Origin: CBFHND01 sp965657085
Lineage (GTDB): Bacteria; Pseudomonadota; Alphaproteobacteria; Rhodobacterales; Rhodobacteraceae
Assembly (NCBI GenBank): GCA_965657085.1
Contig: CBFHND010000029.1
Location: 1-40,842 of the forward strand
Length of the DNA stretch: 40,842 nt
Reading direction: 5' to 3'
Below the pieces are notes generated by a model that did not search any database, was not told where the DNA came from, and saw only the letters and a program-made list of their open reading frames with translations. Shown here piece after piece: positions 8,263-16,288 of the stretch (positions are counted from its first letter, which is position 1; each line of letters opens with the position of its first letter). Position numbers and translations under genes: made by a program.

Positions 8263-8702
8263 GGCGCGGCCTCCAGATGCTGCTGCATGGCGCGCAGGGC
8301 CAGCGTGTAGCCCGCCGCGCCAAAGCCGCAGATCAGACCGATGCTGACAGGTGCGATATAGCTGTGATGGCGAAAGGGCTCGCGCGCGTGCACGTTGCTG
8401 AGATGCAATTCGATTGTCGGCACTTCGACCGACGCGATGGCATCCATAAGCGCGATGGAGGTGTGGGTGTAAGCGCCCGCGTTCAGCACGATGCCGTCAT
8501 GCACGCCCTTGGCCGCGTGAATGGCATCGACCAGCGCGCCCTCGTGATTGGATTGCGCAAATTCCAGCGCCACACCAAGATCAGCGGCGGTGCCGCGGCA
8601 CATCGCTTCGACATCGGCCAGCGTCGTATGGCCATAGACCTCGGGCTGGCGGGTGCCCAGCAGATTGAGATTCGGACCATTAAGGACAAGGATCGATGTC
8701 AT
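8259..8702 (-). CDS. aroQ: 3-dehydroquinate dehydratase, type II
   Basis: A 147-residue type II dehydroquinase, the normal length, converting 3-dehydroquinate to 3-dehydroshikimate in the shikimate pathway. The protein starts MTSILVLNGPNLNLLGTRQP with the active-site tyrosine in EVYG. It also shows the QSNHEGALVD, NAGAYTHTSIAL and ELHLSNVHAREPFRHHS blocks. I chose the ATG at 8702 rather than one at 8744, because 8702 gives the family N-terminus and the upstream codons run into a palindrome. It overlaps the luxR gene downstream. Confidence 0.95.
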   Translation of the reverse strand: MTSILVLNGPNLNLLGTRQPEVYGHTTLADVEAMCRGTAADLGVALEFAQSNHEGALVDAIHAAKGVHDGIVLNAGAYTHTSIALMDAIASVEVPTIELHLSNVHAREPFRHHSYIAPVSIGLICGFGAAGYTLALRAMQQHLEAAP

Positions 8703-8733
8703 AAAGCTACTCTTGAATGATGTCTTTTCACTT

Positions 8734-8773
8734 AGACGCGGCAATGCCCTTGTGTCCAGACATTGCCGCGTCT
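8734..8773. terminator. 13-bp inverted repeat between maoC-like gene and aroQ
   Basis: AGACGCGGCAATG and its perfect reverse complement CATTGCCGCGTCT flank a 14-base loop. It lies 4 bases beyond the stop of the MaoC-like gene and 32 bases before the aroQ start. No U-run is present, so a terminator or processing hairpin for the minus-strand transcript is likely but not certain. Confidence 0.55.
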
Positions 8774-8777
8774 TGGC

Positions 8778-9254
8778 TTAATCGTGCGGAGAAAAAACCG
8801 CCAGACCAAGCCATTCTGCAACAAGGGCAGGGGTCTCTTCCCCTTCGATCTCGATGGTGAGGCCGGTTTCACGCAAGAGGTCCGTGGCGCTGCGCTGGGT
8901 CACCGCACGCATGGTAAAACGCCCGCGCAGACGGCTGCCGGCCTTCACCGGGTTCAGAAACCGCAGCTTGTTGAAGCCATAGTTGATTCCCATCACTTGC
9001 CCCGGCGCCATTGAAAAGCAGTCGTAGGCAAAGCGGCTGGCGAGGCTGAGGCTGAGAAACCCGTGCGCGATGGCCCCGCCAAAGGGGGTTTCGGCCGCAG
9101 CCCGCGCCGGGTCCACGTGAATCCACTGATCGTCGTGGGTGGTTTCAGCGAATTGGTCGATCATGGCCTGATCCACCATGATCCAGTTCGATACGCCGAC
9201 CTCCTGGCCGATCTGTGCTTCCATCGCCGCGCGGGCGTTTTCAATCGCTGTCAT
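8778..9254 (-). CDS. MaoC-family (hot-dog) dehydratase
   Basis: A 158-residue single hot-dog-fold protein with the hydratase-2 motif region FAETTHDDQWIHVDPARA and GAIAHGFLSLSL. The Asp and His of this motif are the catalytic pair of R-specific enoyl-CoA hydratases. Two ATGs are possible; 9254 is favoured because the GAGGAG site then has a spacing near 10 bases, whereas 9263 would start right on it. It follows an oxidoreductase gene by 14 bases, in one operon. Substrate unknown; related proteins act in PHA precursor supply or fatty-acid modification. Confidence 0.85.
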   Translation of the reverse strand: MTAIENARAAMEAQIGQEVGVSNWIMVDQAMIDQFAETTHDDQWIHVDPARAAAETPFGGAIAHGFLSLSLASRFAYDCFSMAPGQVMGINYGFNKLRFLNPVKAGSRLRGRFTMRAVTQRSATDLLRETGLTIEIEGEETPALVAEWLGLAVFSPHD

Positions 9255-9268
9255 TGTTCTCATGCTCC

Positions 9269-10273
9269 TCAGCTTGGGTCCGCGCCCACGCGCACCATGC
9301 GCTTGCCCTTGTTGTCACCGGCCAAGAGACCGATCAGTGCCTTGGGCGCGTTCTCCAACCCTTCCACGATGTCCTCGGTCACCTTGATCTGACCCGATTG
9401 CACCCAGGTTTGCAGCGCGCGCACGGCCTTGGCGTCGTCCTGGGCGAAATCCATCACGATGAACCCTTCCATACGCAGCCGTTTGACCACGATGGCACCG
9501 GGCAGGTTGCGGGGGCCCGTGGGGTTGGTCGTGTCATACTGGCTGATGGCACCACAGCAGGCGACACGCCCGCGTTCGTTCATCAGCGCCAGCGTCGCCT
9601 CAAGCACGTCACCGCCCACGTTGTCGAAATAGACGTCGATCCCGTCAGGGCACACGGCGCGCAGGGCCTTGAAGAGGCCCGGTTCGCGGTAATCCACGCA
9701 CGCGTCAAAGCCCAGCTCGTCCACCACCCATTTGCATTTCTCCGGCCCGCCCGCGATGCCCACAACGCGGCACCCCAGCGCCTTGCCGATCTGGCCCACG
9801 TAGCCGCCAACGGAGCCTGCCGCCGCCGACACCACGATGGTTTCGCCCGCAATCGGCTTGCCGACGCTGATCAGACCGTGAAAGGCGGTCTTGCCCGCGA
9901 TTCCGTAAACGCTCAGCAAATGTGTCAGTTGTGGCACCTTGGGCAGCTTCTGCACCTTGTGGCCGGGGCGGACGATGTAGTCGGCCCATTCTGCCTCGGC
10001 CGCAACGATATCGCCCACGGCCACGCGGGGGCTGTTGGATTCCATGACCTCGCAAACCGAATAGGTGGCCATGACGTCGCCCGCCTTCACCGCATCGCGG
10101 TAGGTCGCGCCCTGCATCCAGCTGCGGTTGGCCGCATCGATGGACATCAGCACGGTGCGCAGCAGCACCTCGCCCTCACCGGGGCTGGGGCGGTCGGTTT
10201 CGCGCAGGGCGAAATGGTCTTCGGTCAATGTGCCCTTGGGCAATTCCTGTACAACGATCTGGCGATTGGTCAT
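9269..10273 (-). CDS. NADP-dependent MDR-family oxidoreductase (prostaglandin reductase/CurA-like)
   Basis: A 334-residue zinc-free medium-chain dehydrogenase/reductase. The cofactor-binding region is VVSAAAGSVGGYVGQIGKAL, and YGIAGKTAFHGL upstream of it is typical of the leukotriene B4 dehydrogenase/2-alkenal reductase group, which reduces the C=C bond of enones. FDNVGGDVLEATL and IVVKRLRMEGFIV also fit. The ATG follows an AAGGAAA site. First gene of a minus-strand operon with the MaoC-like gene; 45 bases separate it from a divergent histidine phosphatase gene. Confidence 0.87.
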   Translation of the reverse strand: MTNRQIVVQELPKGTLTEDHFALRETDRPSPGEGEVLLRTVLMSIDAANRSWMQGATYRDAVKAGDVMATYSVCEVMESNSPRVAVGDIVAAEAEWADYIVRPGHKVQKLPKVPQLTHLLSVYGIAGKTAFHGLISVGKPIAGETIVVSAAAGSVGGYVGQIGKALGCRVVGIAGGPEKCKWVVDELGFDACVDYREPGLFKALRAVCPDGIDVYFDNVGGDVLEATLALMNERGRVACCGAISQYDTTNPTGPRNLPGAIVVKRLRMEGFIVMDFAQDDAKAVRALQTWVQSGQIKVTEDIVEGLENAPKALIGLLAGDNKGKRMVRVGADPS

Positions 10274-10318
10274 GGTTGGGTTTCCTTGTTATGAGCGTGA
10301 AAAAAGAGGAGCGTGATA

Positions 10319-10981
10319 ATGGCCGCGGAATACCGCCAACCTGTCTATGCCCCGCCGGCTGGAGCGGCGGATTTGCTGTTGATCCGGCATGGCGAAAGCG
10401 CGCCCGCGCGGCCCGGTGAAAGTTTTCCGATGGTGGATGGGCACGGCGACCCGGCCCTGCACGATCAGGGGCACAGGCAAGCCGCACGTGTCGGTGCGCG
10501 CCTGAAATCCGCACCCATCGCGGCGATCTACGTGACCAAGCTGCAGCGCACCCATCAGACGGCGGCCCCGCTGGCAGAGCATCTGGGCCTTGGCCCGGTG
10601 CAGGACCCGGACCTGCACGAGGTGCACCTGGGCGACTGGGACGGCGGGCTTTACCGGATCAAGGCCGCCGAGGGCGATCCGATCTACCGCCGCGCGGTCG
10701 AACGACAGGATTGGGGTGAAATTCCGGGGGCCGAAACCAAGGACCAGTTCTTTGGCCGGGTGCGGCGCGGGTTGCTGCGCGTGGCGTCGGCCCATGCCGA
10801 TCAACAGGTGGCCGTGGTCGTGCATGGCGGCGTGATCGGTGCGGCGCTGGCCATGGCCAGCGGGTCGGCGCCCTTTGCCTTTCTGGGTGCGGCCAACGGC
10901 TCGATCAGCCGCCTTGTGGTGCAAGGCGAGCGCATGACCATTCGCGGTTTCAACGACATCAGCCACCTCGAGGGCCTTTAA
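10319..10981 (+). CDS. histidine phosphatase family protein
   Basis: A 220-residue branch-1 histidine phosphatase. The N-terminal LLLIRHGESAPA has the phospho-accepting RHG histidine; a second catalytic His lies in VVVHGGVIGAAL. YVTKLQRTHQTAAPL and HEVHLGDWDGG match the family. The start at 10319 is chosen because AGAGGAG lies 7 bases upstream; a GTG at 10313 is in frame but too close. Substrate is not evident. It sits alone between the divergent MDR gene and a convergent quinone-oxidoreductase-like gene. Confidence 0.88.
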   Translation: MAAEYRQPVYAPPAGAADLLLIRHGESAPARPGESFPMVDGHGDPALHDQGHRQAARVGARLKSAPIAAIYVTKLQRTHQTAAPLAEHLGLGPVQDPDLHEVHLGDWDGGLYRIKAAEGDPIYRRAVERQDWGEIPGAETKDQFFGRVRRGLLRVASAHADQQVAVVVHGGVIGAALAMASGSAPFAFLGAANGSISRLVVQGERMTIRGFNDISHLEGL

Positions 10982-11000
10982 AGGGCAGGGCGGCACCGGC

Positions 11001-11996
11001 TCAGCCCGTGGTCAGGACGACTTTGCCCAGCACCTTGCGGTCGGCGATATGGCTCAGGGCGGCGGCGGCCTCTTCCATGGGGAAGGATGCGGTGATGCGC
11101 GGCTTGATCTTGCCCTCGGCATAAAGCCGGAACAGATCGCCCATGTTCTCCATGTGCCCCTTGGGATCGACCATGGTCGAGGCCCCCCAGAAAACACCGA
11201 CGATCTGGCAGGATTTGAGAAGGGTGAGGTTCAGCGGGATCTTGGGAATGCCTGCGGGGAACCCCACGACCAGAAAGCGCCCCGCCCACGCCATGGCGCG
11301 AATGACAGGTTCGGCATAGTCCCCCCCCACCGCGTCATAGGCCACGTTGACCCCGCCGGGGCCTGCCAGTTTCTTGACCTCTCCCGAGAACGCCTTTTGC
11401 GCGTCGCGGTCCATCTCGCGCGGATAGATCAGCGTTTCATCCGCGCCAAGGTCGCGGCAGAACTGCGCCTTGTCTTCTGACGACACGCAGGCAATGACAC
11501 GCGCACCCGCGGCCTTGCCCAATTCGATCGCCGCAGCGCCCACACCACCCGCAGCGCCGAGAATCAACAACGTCTCGCCGGGTTGAATATGCGCGCGGTC
11601 TTTCAGCGCGTGATGCGACGTGCCGTATGTCAGCACCAGACAGGCGGCATCTTCAAATGTCATGCCCTCGGGCATCTTCAGACAGCGGCTGGGGGCCACG
11701 CAGAGCTTGGTGGCAAAGCCGCCGAACCCGGTCATGGCGATCACCTTGTCACCCACGGCATAGTCGGTGACACCTTCACCCACCTGATCCACCACGCCCG
11801 CGACCTCACCGCCGGGCGCGAAGGGGCGCGGGGGTTTCAGTTGGTACAGGTCCTGAATGATCAACGTGTCGGGGAAATTCACCCCCGCCGCCTTGACGTC
11901 AATGCGGATCTCGCCCTTGGCCGCATCGGGGTCCGGCATCTCGGTCCATTCCAGCGTCTCGGGTCCCCCGGGCGCGGTGCTCAGCATGGCTTTCAT
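11001..11996 (-). CDS. NADPH:quinone oxidoreductase-like MDR protein
   Basis: A 331-residue zinc-free MDR protein of the quinone oxidoreductase group. Seen: VNFPDTLIIQDLYQLKPPRP near the N-terminus, PGGEVAGVV, the cofactor loop LILGAAGGVGAAAIELGKAA, and VAYDAVGGDYAEPVIRAM. The family reduces quinones or CoA-bound enones with NADPH. The ATG at 11996 gives the family N-terminus (MKAMLSTAPGGPETLEW); an upstream ATG at 12035 adds 13 unlikely residues. It is divergent from the acyl-CoA dehydrogenase operon and shares its 171-base promoter region, including the proposed operator at 12105-12128, so it may belong to the same regulon. Confidence 0.87.
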   Translation of the reverse strand: MKAMLSTAPGGPETLEWTEMPDPDAAKGEIRIDVKAAGVNFPDTLIIQDLYQLKPPRPFAPGGEVAGVVDQVGEGVTDYAVGDKVIAMTGFGGFATKLCVAPSRCLKMPEGMTFEDAACLVLTYGTSHHALKDRAHIQPGETLLILGAAGGVGAAAIELGKAAGARVIACVSSEDKAQFCRDLGADETLIYPREMDRDAQKAFSGEVKKLAGPGGVNVAYDAVGGDYAEPVIRAMAWAGRFLVVGFPAGIPKIPLNLTLLKSCQIVGVFWGASTMVDPKGHMENMGDLFRLYAEGKIKPRITASFPMEEAAAALSHIADRKVLGKVVLTTG

Positions 11997-12104
11997 TTCG
12001 GTCGATCCCCCCATTTGGTCGTGACGCAACGGCACGATGCCGCGCGGTCCTGTGGTGTCTTGTCAGAGGCGATCCTGCCTGCGACACCTTGTCAACGCAA
12101 TTGC

Positions 12105-12128
12105 GAAATGCGATTTTGCATTGCGGAA
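12105..12128 (+). promoter_or_regulatory. candidate IclR operator, copy A (acyl-CoA dehydrogenase operon)
   Basis: A 24-bp element beginning GAAATGCGATTTTGCA and ending GCGGAA, 39 bases before the first ACAD start. It agrees with the element at 21110-21133 at 20 of 24 positions. It includes the dyad GCGAAAT-N3-ATTTTGC, flanked by further GCAAT/ATTGC arms. The role is inference from position and repetition. Confidence 0.6.
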
Positions 12129-12167
12129 CGTAACGGCAAAGCGTCACCTGCCACGGGGGGAGAGACA

Positions 12168-13334
12168 ATGACCGACCAATCGCTGGAAGCATTCCGGGCA
12201 GAGGCCCGCGCATGGCTCGAGGCCAATTGCCCCGAAGAGATGCGCGATGGGGCTTCGGGCGAAGACGCGATCTGCTGGGGCGGACGCAACTGGGAATTCA
12301 AATCCGAGGCACAGCGCATCTGGCTCGAACGTATGGCGGCCAAGGGCTGGACCGTGCCGACATGGCCCGTGGAGTACGGCGGCGGCGGGCTGGACCGTGC
12401 CCGCGAGAAAATCCTGTCCGAAGAAATGGCCGATCTGGGCGCGCGCGTGCCGCTGCAAAGCTTTGGCATCTGGATGTTGGGGCCGGCCCTTCTGGCCTTT
12501 GGCACCCACGAACAAAAGCTCGAATACCTGCCGCCCATCGCCCGCGGGGAAATCCGCTGGTGTCAGGGGTATTCCGAACCCGGCGCAGGCTCTGATCTGG
12601 CCTCCGTCCAGACCAAGGCCGAAAGCGACGGCGACCACTATCTCGTAAATGGCCAGAAGATCTGGACCTCTTACGCGGACAAGGCTGACTGGATTTTCGC
12701 GCTGCTGCGCACCGACCGCGATGCGCCCAAACACCTGGGCATTTCGTTCGTTCTGATCGATATGACCACGCCCGGCGTCACCACGCGGCCCATCCGTCTG
12801 ATTTCCGGCGCTTCGGTGTTCTGCGAGACATTCTTTGACGATGTGCGTGTGCCGAAATCCCACGTGGTGGGCGAAGAAAACCGCGGCTGGGACGTGGCCA
12901 AACACCTGCTGACACATGAACGCGAGATGATCTCGGGCGGCGGGCAGGGCCTGTTGGGCGGCCGTCCGCTGGGGGCCGTTCTGGCCGAACAGGACGGCGG
13001 TCTGACCGATCCGGTGCTGCGTGCCGAGGCGATGGCCTGCGAGGTTGATGCGCTGGCCGTGGCCCTGACGTTGGAGCGCTACAAGGATCAGGCGGAATCA
13101 GGCGGGGGCGTCGGGGACGCTTCTGCGATGCTGAAATACGCGGGCACCGAGCTGAACAAGCGCCGTCATGAATTGATGATGTCCGCGGGCGGTGCCGACG
13201 CACTTGAATGGGCGGGCAAATACGACAGCCTGCCTGCCGACTGGCTGCGCACCAAGGCCAACTCGATCGAGGGCGGCACCTCCGAGGTGATGCTGTCCAT
13301 CATTTCCCGCCGCGTATTGGGGTTGCCCGCATGA
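12168..13334 (+). CDS. acyl-CoA dehydrogenase, catalytic subunit of a likely hetero-oligomer
   Basis: A 388-residue FAD-dependent acyl-CoA dehydrogenase. Seen: the FAD/substrate segment CQGYSEPGAGSDLASVQTKA, VNGQKIWTSYA, FFDDVRVPKSHVVGEENRGW, and the catalytic base Glu368 in IEGGTSEVM near the C-terminus. The ATG follows GGGGGGAGAG. It overlaps the next gene (ATGA), which encodes a second ACAD lacking this Glu motif; such adjacent pairs form alpha2-beta2 enzymes in steroid and other cyclic-substrate pathways. Preceded by the proposed IclR operator. The substrate is unknown. Confidence 0.92.
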   Translation: MTDQSLEAFRAEARAWLEANCPEEMRDGASGEDAICWGGRNWEFKSEAQRIWLERMAAKGWTVPTWPVEYGGGGLDRAREKILSEEMADLGARVPLQSFGIWMLGPALLAFGTHEQKLEYLPPIARGEIRWCQGYSEPGAGSDLASVQTKAESDGDHYLVNGQKIWTSYADKADWIFALLRTDRDAPKHLGISFVLIDMTTPGVTTRPIRLISGASVFCETFFDDVRVPKSHVVGEENRGWDVAKHLLTHEREMISGGGQGLLGGRPLGAVLAEQDGGLTDPVLRAEAMACEVDALAVALTLERYKDQAESGGGVGDASAMLKYAGTELNKRRHELMMSAGGADALEWAGKYDSLPADWLRTKANSIEGGTSEVMLSIISRRVLGLPA

Positions 13335-14446
13335 GCACGCTGTTGATGACCGAAGACGAAACCATGCTGGCCGACGCGGCACGCGGCTTTTTGGACGGCG
13401 CGGCCCCGGTAAGCCACTTGCGCGGTCTGCGCGATGCGGGCGAAACCATCGACCGCGCGCTCTGGGCCGGGATGGCGCAGATGGGTTGGACCGGCGTGCT
13501 GGTGCCCGAAGAGGCGGGCGGCTCGGATATGGGCCATGCCGCGGCGGGCCTGCTGGCGCTGGAAATGGGCAAGACGCTTGCGACGTCGCCTTTCATCTCT
13601 ACCGCCGTGATCGCGGCCACCGCGCTGCGCCAGGTCGCCACGGAGCGGGCGCGCGACGCTCTGGGCCGGATCGCCACGGGCGACGTGATCTATGGACTGG
13701 CGGTGGACGAGGGCGCGAAACATGATCCGGAGGCGACCCAACTCAAGGCCACCCACGATGGCAACGGCTTCCGCCTGAATGGCACCAAGGGCTTCGTCGT
13801 GGATGGCGGCAACGCCGATCGCCTGTTGGTGCTGGCGCGCACGGACGACGGGCTGACCCTGTTCGATGTGGATGCGCAATCTGACGGCATCACCCGTGAC
13901 GTGCGCAACATGATCGACAGCCGCGACGCGGCCGAGGTGACCTTTGCCGATGTTGAAGCCACGGGCGAGGATGTTCTGGGCAATGTGGACGACGCCATGA
14001 CGGTGCTGTCTCCGGCCTTGCAGGCGGGGCAGGCCGCCGTGGCCGCCGAACTTCTGGGCCTGAGCGCCGGTGCCTTTGGCATGACCGTCGGTTACCTCAA
14101 GGAGCGCAAGCAGTTCGGGGTCGAGATCGGACGCTTTCAGGCACTTCAACACCGCGCCGCACACCTCTGGTCTGAAACGGAAATCACCCTGTCGGCGGTG
14201 CGCCACGCGGGCCGCAAACTGGACGAAGACCCGGGCAACGCCGCGATGGCCGTCAGCCTGGCCAAGGCCCGCGCAACCCAAACGGCCAAGTTGGCAGTCA
14301 TGGAAGGCGTCCAGATGCACGGCGGCATCGGCATGACCGACGCCTTCGACATGGGCTTTTTCATGAAACGCGCCCGCGTCGCCACCGAATGGCTGGGCGA
14401 CTACGGGTACCACGCGGCACAAGTCGCAGCGGCCCGTGGATTTTAA
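13331..14446 (+). CDS. acyl-CoA dehydrogenase family protein, probable non-catalytic partner subunit
   Basis: A 371-residue ACAD-fold protein. The C-terminal domain is recognisable (LKERKQFGVEIGRFQALQHR, GVQMHGGIGMTDAFDMGFF), but the usual EGT segment carrying the catalytic Glu is replaced by WLGDYGYH. This is the pattern of the beta subunit in heteromeric ACADs. Translational coupling to the preceding catalytic ACAD by an ATGA overlap supports a stoichiometric complex. Whether it still binds FAD cannot be decided by eye. Confidence 0.9.
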   Translation: MSTLLMTEDETMLADAARGFLDGAAPVSHLRGLRDAGETIDRALWAGMAQMGWTGVLVPEEAGGSDMGHAAAGLLALEMGKTLATSPFISTAVIAATALRQVATERARDALGRIATGDVIYGLAVDEGAKHDPEATQLKATHDGNGFRLNGTKGFVVDGGNADRLLVLARTDDGLTLFDVDAQSDGITRDVRNMIDSRDAAEVTFADVEATGEDVLGNVDDAMTVLSPALQAGQAAVAAELLGLSAGAFGMTVGYLKERKQFGVEIGRFQALQHRAAHLWSETEITLSAVRHAGRKLDEDPGNAAMAVSLAKARATQTAKLAVMEGVQMHGGIGMTDAFDMGFFMKRARVATEWLGDYGYHAAQVAAARGF

Positions 14447-14461
14447 TGTAAAGGATGAACT

Positions 14462-15286
14462 ATGACCCCCAATGATCTGTTTTCATTGAATGGAAAGGTT
14501 GCCCTTGTCACTGGTGGCGCCACCGGTATCGGCCGCATGGCCGCCACGGGCCTGATGCAGGCGGGTGCCAAGGTGTTCATCGCCTCGCGCAAGGCCGACG
14601 CCTGTATGGCCGTGGCCGATGAGCTGAACCAGATGGACGCCCCCGGCAGCTGCGAAGGCTTTGCCGGTGACGTCAGCAGCGAGGACGGCGTGAACGCCCT
14701 CGTGCATGGGCTGAAGGAGCGCACGCCAACCCTCGACATCCTGATGAACAACGCGGGCGTGACATGGGGCGCGCCCTTGGGCCAGTTCCCGTTCGAGGCA
14801 TGGGCCAAGGTGCAGGGCGTCAACAACGCGGGTCTGTTCCACCTCACGCAGGCGCTCTTGCCCATGCTGATCGCCTCCGGCTCCGCCGACGATCCCGCGC
14901 GCGTGGTCAACGTGGGCTCTGTCATGGGCGACGTGCCGCTGGGCGACGGGGCCTACAGCTATGCCGCGTCCAAGGCGGCGGTCCACCAGATCACCCGCAT
15001 CATGGCCAAGGAACTTGCAGGCCACCACATTACCGTGAACGCACTGGCCCCGGGGCCCTTCGTCAGCCGCATGACCGCCTTCGCCACCGCCGACGAAGGC
15101 ATGCGCGAAAAGGTCGGCCACGACGTGCCGCTGGGCCGCGTGGGTCGGGACGAAGACATCGCAGGCTGCATGCAGTTTCTCTGCGGCAAGGGCGGCAGTT
15201 TCATCACCGGGGCGATCATCCCGGTCTCTGGCGGCATTCAGGTTATGAGCGGCCCGAACCTCTTTCGCGCCGCATTGGGAGGGTGA
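14462..15286 (+). CDS. SDR-family oxidoreductase (RhlG-like)
   Basis: A 274-residue classical short-chain dehydrogenase/reductase. The cofactor loop TGGATGIGR, NNAG (in MNNAGVTWG), and the catalytic YAASK (in YSYAASKAAVHQ) are intact. An Arg in FIASRK after the second beta strand suggests NADP(H). The layout resembles RhlG/FabG-type 3-oxoacyl reductases. It starts 15 bases after the ACAD pair and ends 3 bases before the next SDR. A likely role is interconverting a hydroxy- and an oxoacyl-CoA intermediate, which is inference from context. Confidence 0.88.
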   Translation: MTPNDLFSLNGKVALVTGGATGIGRMAATGLMQAGAKVFIASRKADACMAVADELNQMDAPGSCEGFAGDVSSEDGVNALVHGLKERTPTLDILMNNAGVTWGAPLGQFPFEAWAKVQGVNNAGLFHLTQALLPMLIASGSADDPARVVNVGSVMGDVPLGDGAYSYAASKAAVHQITRIMAKELAGHHITVNALAPGPFVSRMTAFATADEGMREKVGHDVPLGRVGRDEDIAGCMQFLCGKGGSFITGAIIPVSGGIQVMSGPNLFRAALGG

Positions 15287-15289
15287 TTC

Positions 15290-16207
15290 ATGATCCGATT
15301 TGACGATCGCGTGGCAATTGTAACCGGGGCAGGGGTCGGATTGGGCCGCTGTCACGCCCTGGGTCTGGCCGAACGGGGCGCGAAGGTCGTGGTCAATGAC
15401 CTTGGTGCCGCAACCGATGGCAGTGGCAACGACACCTCCGCCGCAGCATCCGTGGTGGCCGAGATCGAGGCGATGGGCGGTGAGGCCATGGCCCACGGTG
15501 CCGATGTGTCGGATGCCGCGCAGGTTCAGGACATGGTGACCAAGACCATGGACCGCTGGGGCCGCGTCGACATCCTGATCAACAACGCGGGTATCCTGCG
15601 CGACAAGACCTTTGGCAAGATGGATCTCGCGGACTTTCAAAAGGTCGTCGATGTGCACCTGATGGGCACCGCCAACTGCTGCCACGCGGTCTGGCCGCAC
15701 ATGCGGGCCGCGCAATACGGGCGCATCGTGGTGACCTCCTCGGCCTCGGGGCTTTACGGCAATTTCGGCCAGTCGAACTATGGGGCGGCGAAGGCTGCGA
15801 TGATGGGGCTGATGAACGTGCTCTGCCTCGAAGGGGCGCGCGACAACATCCGCGTCAACACGCTGGCCCCCACGGCCGCGACCCGCATGACCCAGGAATT
15901 GCTGCCCCCCGAAGCGGCGGATTTGCTGCAACCCGAAACAATCACCCCCGGCGTGCTCTACCTTGTGTCCGAAGACGGGCCGAACCGCACCATTCTTGGT
16001 GCAGGCGCAGGCAACTTTGCCCAAACGCGGGTCTACGAGACCGTCGGCACCATGATCGAGGGCGACATCACCCCCGAAGCGGTAGCCGAGCAATGGGCCG
16101 CCATCACCGATCCCGAAGGTCAGGAGGAACTGACCGACGCCTTCAGCCAGACCCGCAAATACGCCAAGTCGGCCGCACAGGCCAAGGGCATCAAGCTCGA
16201 CTGGTAA
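15290..16207 (+). CDS. SDR, (3R)-hydroxyacyl-CoA dehydrogenase (HSD17B4/MFE-2-like)
   Basis: A 305-residue SDR with TGAGVGLGR, the extended loop VVVNDLGAATDGSGNDTSAA (Asp after the second strand, so NAD+ is expected), NNAG and the catalytic YGAAK in NYGAAKAAMMG. This loop and the overall length match the dehydrogenase domain of peroxisomal multifunctional enzyme 2, which oxidises (3R)-hydroxyacyl-CoA. Together with the upstream ACAD pair and the downstream thiolase it can complete a beta-oxidation round; a dedicated hydratase is not in this operon but two crotonases lie elsewhere in the window. Confidence 0.9.
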   Translation: MIRFDDRVAIVTGAGVGLGRCHALGLAERGAKVVVNDLGAATDGSGNDTSAAASVVAEIEAMGGEAMAHGADVSDAAQVQDMVTKTMDRWGRVDILINNAGILRDKTFGKMDLADFQKVVDVHLMGTANCCHAVWPHMRAAQYGRIVVTSSASGLYGNFGQSNYGAAKAAMMGLMNVLCLEGARDNIRVNTLAPTAATRMTQELLPPEAADLLQPETITPGVLYLVSEDGPNRTILGAGAGNFAQTRVYETVGTMIEGDITPEAVAEQWAAITDPEGQEELTDAFSQTRKYAKSAAQAKGIKLDW

Positions 16208-16210
16208 CCT

Positions 16211-16264
16211 CTTCATCTTGCCAGAAAAACTCCGGGGTCCGGGGCAGCGCCCCGGTCCGACCCC
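16211..16264. repeat. REP-like palindromic repeat, degenerate copy 2
   Basis: In the 81-base SDR-thiolase gap, CTTCATCTTGCC, AGAAAAACTCCGGGG and a GGGGCAGCGCCCC hairpin follow in the same order as in the copy at 33997-34051. The match is looser than between copies 1 and 3. It lies inside an operon, so it may act on mRNA stability rather than termination. Confidence 0.5.
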
Positions 16265-16288
16265 ACCAACCAAGAAGGACATGAACCC

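Noticed and set aside
14483..16282. A 599-codon open frame on the minus strand opposite the two SDR genes
   Set aside because: It is antisense to two clear SDR genes, is rich in His, Gly and Arg as expected of shadow frames in GC-rich DNA, and shows no domain.
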